A DNA stretch of 64,000 nucleotides from Ptiloglossa arizonensis (lineage: Eukaryota > Arthropoda > Insecta > Hymenoptera > Colletidae), in assembly GCF_051014685.1 (NCBI RefSeq), contig NW_027478442.1, forward strand, positions 1,240,001 to 1,304,000, in the 5' to 3' direction. The notes under the pieces were generated by a model that did not search any database, was not told the origin of the DNA, and saw only the letters and a list, made by a program, of their open reading frames with translations. Positions 55,001 to 62,353 of this stretch are shown one piece after another; the first letter of the stretch is position 1, and every line of letters starts with the position of its first letter. The translations under genes and the position numbers were made by a program.

Positions 55001-55201
55001 CGGAGGGGACCCGTCACCGCCCTGCCACACAGCCGCCACCAAGCCGCCCGCATCCCCCATCCAATGCGGATGGTCGGGGACGCGGTACGGCTCGGCAGCG
55101 ACTGCCAGACCACCCCCCCACTCCGCCAGCGTCTGACACATTAGGTCCTGCGCTGCGCGGCAGTGGTTGAGGTTGGCCTGCAGGAGGAGGCGGGGAGCCA
55201 T
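52034..55201 (-). CDS. ORF2: endonuclease / reverse transcriptase of an R1-clade retrotransposon
   Basis: 1055 codons, ATG at 55201 to TGA at 52034, uninterrupted. It should nick target DNA and carry out target-primed reverse transcription of the element RNA in the nucleus. The endonuclease domain (about 1-210) has QANLN (8-12), AEPY (36-39), YVSPN (91-95), LGDFNA (123-128), WGS..TNRRG, SIVDLTF (172-178) and SDH (200-202), so the catalytic residues look complete. The reverse transcriptase (about 450-760) has YRPICLL (508-514), QFGFREGRST (544-553), SLDIANAFNTLPW (motif A, D580), GVPQGSVLGP (635-644), YADDT (669-673), HKTE (710-713) and YLG (744-746). A C-terminal zinc knuckle C957-C960-H969-C974 follows, then a basic, proline-rich tail. 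The length is close to that usual for R1 ORF2. The start shares one base with the ORF1 stop (TAATG), which decides the start and suggests coupled translation. No inactivating change is seen. Confidence 0.95.
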   Translation of the reverse strand: MAPRLLLQANLNHCRAAQDLMCQTLAEWGGGLAVAAEPYRVPDHPHWMGDAGGLVAAVWQGGDGSPPFSLLESGAGFVAVQWGGVAVVGCYVSPNCGLAAFEQCLAGVGACLTRIAPRPVLVLGDFNAWSVAWGSPRTNRRGEALGDWAAGFDLRLINRGSELTCVRRGGGSIVDLTFGSPGAARMVSGWDVVVGEETLSDHRYIRVVLTAPEAAAAPHRHLRPGAGSAPPRRWALRRLDKDVLVAAALAETWPRRETRLPDLEEAVARLGSAVARICDAAMPRAGPRSPRRAVYWWSGEIGELRTACVRARRQYTRARRRAGRNGDDGARAGAAELYESYRAEKRALQVAIKRAKAQSWKELLETLERDPWGRPYRIVLNKLRPWAPPITESLDPQLLRDVVDTLFPIVGESGPRPSADPTTWSAELGVSAGELAAAIRRLGAKDTAPGPSGVPGRVLVLAADVLGDGLRELFDRCLEAGRFPSAWKVARMVLLRKEGRPADSPSAYRPICLLDDVGKLLERVVAARIVGHLSRGGPGLAECQFGFREGRSTIDAIRRVRSLSASAVSRGGVALAVSLDIANAFNTLPWEAIRRGLEEHRVPAYLRAVVEDYLRDRWIEYPGRCGTERRAVYSGVPQGSVLGPLLWNLGYDTVLRAEDLPDGVSLTCYADDTLLLAVGGDWRGAVRAAEDGARRVVSRIRGIGLEVALHKTEVLGMYRPRGEPPPPLIRVGETDVEVRSQMKYLGLHLDSHWRFEGHFRALAPRLERIVGALGRILPNMRGPSDRVRRLYAGMVHSVALYGAPVWAGDLAASRRSKVLLRRVQRRLALRIARGYRTVSYEAASVLSGLPPADLIAGAHAAFYEGRMRAREDGVVLAGCEVEALRRQARESMLQLWQQRLAEPLFGQRTVRAIRPVLFEWLGRRFGSLTYRLVQVLSGHGCFGQYLCRIGVEEAARCWHCPAEEDTAQHTLEVCTAWGVERRVLTAVIGADLSLPGVVRAMLGSETKWRAVASFCEEVISQKEAASRIRESGRPRARPRPRPGAGVPPEGPGRPP

Positions 55202-55917
55202 TAATTGATGGCCTCCTCACCGCCTCCTGGTGGCACCTCCGTGGGGACGGCGGCGGGGCCAATGTCCACCTCCATCGCGGACATCAACGCCGCCGCCGCC
55301 TCCGACCCCTTCTTTGCGGCCGTCGCGGCGGTCGCAGCCAGGTCCGCGGGCGCCGCGGCGCTCGCAGCTGGGGCTACTCTCACCGGCGCCGGGAGCGGCC
55401 CCGGCGCCCCCCTCCTCTGCCCTCGTCGGGATGGGGGGGTACACTGCTTCCCCCCCATTCGGTGCGCGGCGGGTCTCCCCATGTCCGCACACAGCGGGCA
55501 CTTGGGGGCCGCCGCGCAGTGGCTCGCGCGGTGGCCTTCGGCACCGCAGCGGTAACAAGCACCGCTGCGGTCCACCGCGGAGGTGCACCGCTGCCTGACA
55601 TGGCCCGTCTCCAGGCAGCGGTAGCACTGGAGTGGGCGTTGGGCGAGGACCTCGATCCTCGCCGACACCCACCCCACCACGATCCTCCCGACTGCTTCTA
55701 ACTTCCGGGCAGCCGGAAGAGGGCACCGTGCCCACACCGCTCCCAGGCCGGAGGAGGACCGCCGGACCTCCCCGGTCCGGATGTCCCCCTCAGAGCAGAC
55801 ACCGGCTTGGGCCAGCGCCCCGGTCACCTCCTCCCGGGTGACCGAGTCGTCCAGCCCACAAACGCGCAGCTCCGCGCTTTTTGTGGGCCGGGCGACCCTG
55901 ACACCCCGGGGCGCCAA
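55201..55917 (-). CDS. ORF1: gag-like nucleic-acid-binding protein, N-terminus missing
   Basis: The frame is open from the element's 5' edge (first full codon TTG at 55917) to TAA at 55201-55203, 238 codons. ORF1 proteins of R1-clade elements bind the element RNA and help form the particle that is delivered to the target. Residues about 15-95 (ELRVCGLDDSVTREEV through ARIEVL) resemble the RRM-like segment often found before the knuckles. Three zinc knuckles follow: C98-C101-H106-C111 (CX2CX4HX4C), C121-C124-H129-C134 (the same spacing) and C140-C143-H152-C159 (CX2CX8HX6C). That triplet, with an irregular third member, is typical of the clade. The tail (160-238) is rich in Ala, Pro and Gly. 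Family members are usually about twice as long, so the N-terminal half is lost with the 5' truncation. No ATG begins this frame, so the remnant is probably not expressed as such. Confidence 0.88.
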   Translation of the reverse strand: MAPRGVRVARPTKSAELRVCGLDDSVTREEVTGALAQAGVCSEGDIRTGEVRRSSSGLGAVWARCPLPAARKLEAVGRIVVGWVSARIEVLAQRPLQCYRCLETGHVRQRCTSAVDRSGACYRCGAEGHRASHCAAAPKCPLCADMGRPAAHRMGGKQCTPPSRRGQRRGAPGPLPAPVRVAPAASAAAPADLAATAATAAKKGSEAAAALMSAMEVDIGPAAVPTEVPPGGGEEAIN

Positions 55918-55931
55918 GTGTACTTTTCCCC
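55918..55931. repeat. Target-site duplication, 5'-side copy (element 1)
   Basis: GTGTACTTTTCCCC is the same 14 bases as at 51427-51440 and continues directly into normal satellite, TAGGCCATTCCAG. It marks the 5' end of the insertion at 55917. A 14-bp duplication is also what R1 makes in 28S rDNA. Confidence 0.93.
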
Positions 55932-57784
55932 TAGGCCATTCCAGTTATTGGTTTCGAGTATCAGAATTGCGAAAATTTTGATGGTTTCTCAACCATTACT
56001 TAACTTCAAACTCCCATGTCTCGCGAACGGAATGACGAACTCGAGAAATTCCTGTTGCATCTGAAAGTGGAAACTCGCCCGATTACAAAGGTATGTGCAT
56101 CTTTCCCCTAGGCCTTTGTAGTTATTGGTTTCTAGAATCAGACTTGCGAAAATTTTGATGGTTTCTCAAGCATTCCTTAACTTCAAACTCCCATATCTCG
56201 CAAACGAAATGACGAACTCGAGAAATTCCTGTTGCATCTGAAAGCAGAAACTCGCCCGGTTACAACGGTATGTGTGTTTTCCCCTAGGCCATTGTAGTTA
56301 TTGGTTTCTAGCGTCAGAATTGCGAAAATTTTGATGGTATCTCAACCATTCCTTAACTTCAAACTCCCATATCTCGCGAACGGAATGACGAACTCGAGAA
56401 ATTCCTGTTGCATCTGAAAGTGGAAACTCGCCCGATTACAAAGGTATGTGTATTTTTCCCCTAGGCCATTGCAGTTATTGGTTTCGAGTATCAGACTTGC
56501 GAAAATCTTGATGGTTTCTCAACCATTCCTTAACTTTAAACTCCCATATCTCGCGAACTGATTGACGAACTCGGGAATTTCCTATTGCATCTGAAAGCAG
56601 AATCTCGCCCCATTTCAACGGTGCGTGTATTTTTCCTCAAGGCCTTTGTAGTTATTGGATTCGATTATCAGACTTGCGATAATTTTGATGGTTTCTCAAG
56701 CATTCCTTAACTTCAAACTCCCATGTCTCGCGAACGGATTGACGAACTCGAGAAATTCCTGTTGCATCTGAAAGCAGAAACTCGCCCGATTACACCAGTA
56801 TGTGCATTTTTGCTCTAGGCCATAGTAGTTATTGGTTTCGAGTATCAGACCTGCGAAAATTTTGATGGTTTCTCAACCATTCCTTAACTTCAAACTCCCA
56901 TATCTCGCGAACGGATTGCCGAACTCGAGAAATTCCTGTTGCATCTGATAGCAGAAACTCGCCCGATTACAATGGTGTGTGTACTTTTCCCCTAGGCCAT
57001 TCCAGTTATTGGTTTCGAGTATCAGAATTGCGAAAATTTTGATGGTTTCTCAACCACTCATTAACTTCAAACTCCCATATCTCGCGAACGGATTGACGAA
57101 CTCGAGAAATTCCTGTTGCATCTGAAAGTGGAAACTCGCCCGATTACAAAGGTATGTGCATTTTTCCCCTAGGCCTTTGTAGTTATTGGATTCGAGTATC
57201 AGACCAGCGAAAATTTTGATGGTTTCTCAACCATTCCTTAACTTCAATCTCCCATATCTTGCGAATGGAATGACGAACTCGAGAAATTCCTGTTGCATCT
57301 GAAAGTGGAAACTCGCCCGATTACAAGGTATGCGCATTTTTCCCCTATGCCTTTGTAGTTATTGGTTACGAGTATCAGACTTGCGAAAATTTTGAAGGTT
57401 TCTCAACTATTCCTTAACTTCAAACTCCCATATATCGCGAACAGATTGACGAACTCGAGAAATTCCTGTTGCATCTGAAAGCAGAAACTCGCCCGACTTC
57501 AACGGTATGTTTATTTTTGCCCTAGGCCATAGTAGTTATTGGTTTCGAGTGTCAGACTAGCGAAAATTTTGATGGTGTCTCAAGCATTCCATAACTTCAA
57601 ACTCCCATATCACGCGAACGGATAGACGAACTCGAGAAATTCCTGTTGCATCTGAAAGCAGAAACTCGCCCGATTACAACGGTATGTGTATTTTTCCCCT
57701 AGGCCATAGTTGTTATTTGATTCAAGTATCAGGCTTGCGAAAATTGTGATTGTTTCTCAACTATTCCTTAACTTCAAACTCCCA

Positions 57785-59900
57785 TATCTCGCGAACAGAT
57801 TGACGAACTCGAGAAATTCCTGTTGCATCTGAAAGTGGAAACTCGCCCGATTACAAAGGTATGTGCATCTTTCCCCTAGGCCTTTGTAGTTATTGGTTTC
57901 TAGAATCAGACTTGCGAAAATTTTGATGGTTTCTCAAGCATTCCTTAACTTCAAACTCCCATATCTCGCAAACGAAATGACGAACTCGAGAAAATCCTGT
58001 TGCATCTGAAAGCAGAATCTCGCCCGGTTACAACGGTATGTGTGTTTTCCCCTAGGCCATTGTAGTTATTGGTTTCTAGCGTCAGAATTGCGAAAATTTT
58101 GATGGTATCTCAACCATTCCTTAACTTCAAACTCCCATATCTCGCGAACGGAATGACGAACTCGAGAAATTCCTGTTGCATCTGAAAGTGGAAACTCGCC
58201 CGATTACAAAGGTATGTGTATTTTTCCCCTAGGCCATTGTAGTTATTGGTTTCGAGTATCAGACTTGCGAAAATCTTGATGGTTTCTCAACCATTCCTTA
58301 ACTTCAAACTCCCATATCTCGCGAACGGATTGACGAACTCGAGAAATTCCTGTTGCATCTGAAAGCAGAAACTCGCCCGATTTCAACGGTATGTGCATTT
58401 TTGCCCTAGGCCGTAGTAGTTATTGGTTTCGAGTATCAGACTTGCGAAAATTTTGATGGTTTCTCAAGCATTCCTTATCTTCAAACTCCCATATCTCGCG
58501 AACGGATTGACGACTCGAGAAATTCTGTTGCATCTGAAACTAGAAACTCGCCCGATTACAATGGTTTGTGTACTTTTCCCCTAGGCCTTTCCAGTTATTC
58601 GTTTCTAGCATCAGAATTGCGAGAATTGTGATGGTTTCTCAACCATTCCTTAACTTCAAACTCCCATATCTCGCGAACGGAATGACGCATTCGAGAAATT
58701 CCTGATGCATCTGAAAGTGGAAACTCGCCCGATTACAGAGGTATGTGTATTTTTCCCCTAGGCCATTGTAGATATTGGTTTCGAGTATCAGACTTACGAA
58801 AATCTTGATGGTTTCTCAACCATTCCTTAACTTCAAACTCCCATATCTCGCGAACGGATTGACGAACTCGAGAAATTCCTGTTGCATCTGAAAGTGGAAA
58901 CTCGCCCGATTACAAAGGTATGTGCATCTTTCCCCTAGGCCTTTGTAGTTATTGGTTTCTAGAATCAGACTTGCGAAAATTTTGATGGTTTCTCAAGCAT
59001 TCCTTAACTTCAAACTCCCATATCTCGCAAACGAAATGACGAACTCGAGAAATTCCTGTTGCATCTGAAAGCAGAATCTCGCCCGGTTACAACGGTATGT
59101 GTGTTTTCCCCTAGGCCATTGTAGTTATTGGTTTCTAGCGTCAGAATTGCGAAAATTTTGATGGTATCTCAACCATTCCTTAACTTCAAACTCCCATATC
59201 TCGCGAACGGAATGACGAACTCGAGAAATTCCTGTTGCATCTGAAAGTGGAAACTCGCCCGATTACAAAGGTATGTGTATTTTTCCCCTAGGCCATTGTA
59301 GTTATTGGTTTCGAATATCAGACTTGCGAAAATCTTGATGGTTTCTCAACCATTCCTTAACTTCAAACTCCCATATCTCGCGAACGGATTGACGAACTCG
59401 AGAAATTCCTGTTGCATCTGAAAGCAGAAACTCGCCCGATTTCAACGGTATGTGCATTTTTGCCCTAGGCCGTAGTAGTTATTGGTTTCGAGTATCAGAC
59501 TTGCGAAAATTTTGATGGTTTCTCAAGCATTCCTTATCTTCAAACTCCCATATCTCGCGAACGGATTGACGACTCGAGAAATTCTGTTGCATCTGAAACT
59601 AGAAACTCGCCCGATTACAATGGTTTGTGTACTTTTCCCCTAGGCCTTTCCAGTTATTCGTTTCTAGCATCAGAATTGCGAGAATTGTGATGGTTTCTCA
59701 ACCATTCCTTAACTTCAAACTCCCATATCTCGCGAACGGAATGACGCATTCGAGAAATTCCTGATGCATCTGAAAGTGGAAACTCGCCCGATTACAGAGG
59801 TATGTGTATTTTTCCCCTAGGCCATTGTAGTTATTGGTTTCGAGTATCAGACTTGCGAAAATCTGGATGATTTCTCAACCATTCCTTAACTTCAAACTAC
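57785..59900 (+). repeat. Tandem duplication of a 6-monomer block (1059 bp unit)
   Basis: ATGTGCATCTTTCCCC occurs at 57861 and 58920, 1059 bp apart, and the following monomers match in order: TCGCAAACGAAATG, GATGGTATCTCAACC, CCGTAGTAG, GACGACTCGAGAAATTCTG, GACGCATTCGAG. A third copy of the same order is at about 49560-50400, the start of the larger duplication. Edges are accurate to a few tens of bases. Confidence 0.78.
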
Positions 59901-61746
59901 CATATCTCGCGAACGGATGGACGAACACGAGAAATTCCTGTTGCATCTGAAAGTAGAAACTCGCACGATTACAATGGTGTGTGTACTTTTCCCCTAGGCC
60001 ATTCCAGTTATTGGTTTCGAGTATCCGAATTGCGAAAATTTGGATGGTTTCTCAACCATTCCCTAACTTCAAACTCCCATGTCTCGCGAACGGAATGACG
60101 AACTCGAGAAATTCCTGTTGCATCTGAAAGTGGAAACTCGCCCGATTACAAAGGTATGTGCATCTTTCCCCTAGGCCTTTGTAGTTATTGGTTTCTAGTA
60201 TCAGACTTGCGAAAATTTTGATGGTTTCTCAAGCATTCCTTAACTTCAAACTCCCATATCTCGCGAACGGATTGACGAACTCGAGAAATTCCTGTTGCAT
60301 CTGAAAGCAGAAACTCGCCCGATTTCAACGGTATGTGCATTTTTGCCCTAGGCCGTAGTAGTTATTGGTTTCGAGTATCAGACTTGCGAAAATTTTGATG
60401 GTTTCTGAAGCATTCCTTAACTTCAAACTCCCATATCTCGAGAACTGATTGACGAATCGAGAAATTCCTGTTGCATCTGATAGTGGAAACTCGCCCGATT
60501 ACAATGGTATGAGCATTTTTCCCCTATGCCTATGTAGTTATTGGTTTCGAGTATCAGACATGCGAAAATTTTGATGGTTTCTCAACCATTCCTTAACTTC
60601 AAACTCCCATATCTCGCGAACGGAATGACGAACTCGAGAAATTCCTGTTGCATCTGAAAGTAGAAACTCGCACGATTACAATGGTGTGTGTACATTTCCC
60701 CTAGGCCATTCCAGTTATTGGTTTCGAGTGTCAGAATTGCGAAAATTTTGATGGTTTCTCAGTCATTCCTTAACTTCAAACTCCCATGTCTCGCGAACGG
60801 AATGACGAACTCGAGAAATTCCTATTGCATCTTGAAGCAGAAACACGCCCGATTACATCGGTACGTGTATTTTTGACCTAGGCCATTCCAGTTATTGGTT
60901 TCGAGTATCAGACCAGCGAAAATTTTGAAGGTTTCTCAAACATTCCTTAACTTCAAACTCCCATATCTCGCGAACGGATTGACGAACTCGAGAAATTCCT
61001 GTTGCATCTGAAAGCAGAAACTCGCCCGATTTCAACGGTATGTGCATTTTTGCCCTAGGCCGTGGTAGTTATTGGTTTCGAGTATCAGACTTGCGAAAAT
61101 TTTGATGGTTTCTCAAGCATTCCTTAACTTCAAACTCCCATATCTCGCGAACGGAATGACGACTTGAGAAATTCTGTTGCATCTGAAAGTAGAAACTCGC
61201 CCGATTACAATGGTTTGTGTACTTTTCCCCTAGGCCTTTCCAGTTATTCGTTTCTAGCATCAGAATTGCGAGAATTTTGATGGTTTCTCAACCATTCCTT
61301 AACTTCAAACCCCCATATCTCGCGAACGGAATGACGCATTCGAGAAATTCCTGGTGCATCTGAAAGTGGAAACTCGCCCGATTACAAAGGTATGTGTATT
61401 TTTCCCCTAGGCCATGGTAGTTATTGGTTTCGAGTATCAGACTTGCGAAAATTTTGATGGTTTCTGAAGCATTCCTTAACTTCAAACTCCCATATCTCGA
61501 GAACGGATTGACGACTCGAGAAATTCCTGTTGCATCTGAAAGTGGAATCTCGCCCGATTACAAAGGTATGTGCATTTTTCCCCTATGCCTATGTAGTTAT
61601 TGGTTTCGAGTATCAGACATGCGAAAATTTTGATGGTTTCTCAACCATTCCTTAACTTCAAACTCCCATATCTCGCGAACGGATTGACGAACTCGAGAAA
61701 TTCCTGTTGCATCTGAAAGTAGAAACTCGCACGATTACAATGTTGT

Positions 61747-61760
61747 GTGTACTTTTCCCC
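61747..61760. repeat. Target-site duplication, 3'-side copy (element 2)
   Basis: GTGTACTTTTCCCC abuts the poly(T) of the second element exactly as at 51427-51440, again preceded by the atypical ACAATGTT. Its partner at the 5' end of element 2 lies beyond the window. Confidence 0.9.
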
Positions 61761-61784
61761 TTTTTTTTTTTTTTTTTTTTTTTT
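61761..61784 (-). other. 3' poly(A) tail of element 2
   Basis: 24 T on the plus strand, the same length as in copy 1. Poly(A) tracts are length-unstable, so equal length agrees with recent duplication, although collapse during assembly could give the same picture. Confidence 0.9.
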
Positions 61785-62353
61785 AACGTGGGGGAAATCT
61801 TCGAAAGACCCCCCCGCCGCCTGGGGAGGGGCGGGGGGAGTGTGGGATTCCCCGCGCCCGGAAGGAAACCCATCGGGCGCGGGACCTACCCACTAAAACC
61901 CACCACGGTGGCCATCCTCGCACTATGCAGGGGGAGCACCTGGGACCGAAGACATCATAACATCAGGTGCTCCCCCGTGCAGAGCTCTCGCGCCCGTGTC
62001 CTCCCGTTCCAGGGAAGGGAGGGGGTACTTCACCCTCCCTTCCCTGTTTTCTCCTCGGCGCTCTGGCGCCCGACGTCGGAGCAGGGCCACACTGCTCCGA
62101 CGTCCCACTCCCGGGGGCCGCCCGAGGGCGGCCGCGAGTCCCACACTCGCGACCGCCCACGGCCCCCATAGCCGCGCCGGAGGCACGGCCCTGGGACCGT
62201 GCCGTCGGCGCGGCCGCACCCCGGCTCGTACGCTCCCGAGGGCGGCTCTGGCCTCTCCGCCCTCGAGAGCGTCGCCGTCCCTTATTCTTCCCACCCCTCA
62301 GACGACGGGCGGTGGCACGAGCCTCAAGGGCTACGCACCCCCGCCCGCCGCTC
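61785..62353 (-). other. 3' UTR of element 2: same chain of stem-loops
   Basis: 569 bp, apparently identical to 51465-52033. All eight inverted repeats are retained at +10320, for example the arms at 61930-61942 with 61964-61976 and at 62072-62084 with 62092-62104. Because the copies are identical there are no compensatory changes to test the structures. Confidence 0.85.

Larger units (their letters stand above)
51441..55917 (-). mobile_element. R1-clade non-LTR retrotransposon, 5'-truncated, copy 1
   Basis: A 4477-bp G+C-rich insert replaces satellite abruptly at both ends and is transcribed right to left. In order from its 5' end it has a gag-like ORF1 with three zinc knuckles, an ORF2 with endonuclease, reverse transcriptase and C-terminal CCHC, a 569-bp 3' UTR and a 24-nt poly(A). 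Two ORFs, an apurinic-like endonuclease and the GDFNA...WGS, GVPQGSVLGP, YADDT and CWHC...H...C motifs place it in the R1 clade (R1, TRAS, SART, RT, Waldo and relatives). I cannot assign it to a named family. The 5' end lies inside ORF1, with no 5' UTR and no ATG for ORF1, so this copy is truncated, as is common after incomplete reverse transcription. It sits in a monomer of the ACTCGCACGATTACAATG type, just after TTTTCCCC. Confidence 0.95.
55918..61760 (+). repeat. Satellite array, 176-177 bp monomer (block between the two elements)
   Basis: Same satellite and same orientation as the left block. The distance from the right-hand target-site copy of element 1 to the left-hand copy of element 2 (55918 to 61747) is 5829 bp, which is 33 monomers, so both elements sit at the same phase of the monomer. 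No gene or other insertion is visible. The block repeats variants seen at 49560-50700, such as TCGCAAACGAAATGACG at 56199, 57966 and 59024. Confidence 0.96.

Noticed and set aside
55201..55917. Complete ORF1 starting at the element edge
   Set aside because: The first codon is TTG, not ATG, and lies exactly at the insertion boundary. Clade members have a longer N-terminal region before the knuckles, so it is a truncated frame.
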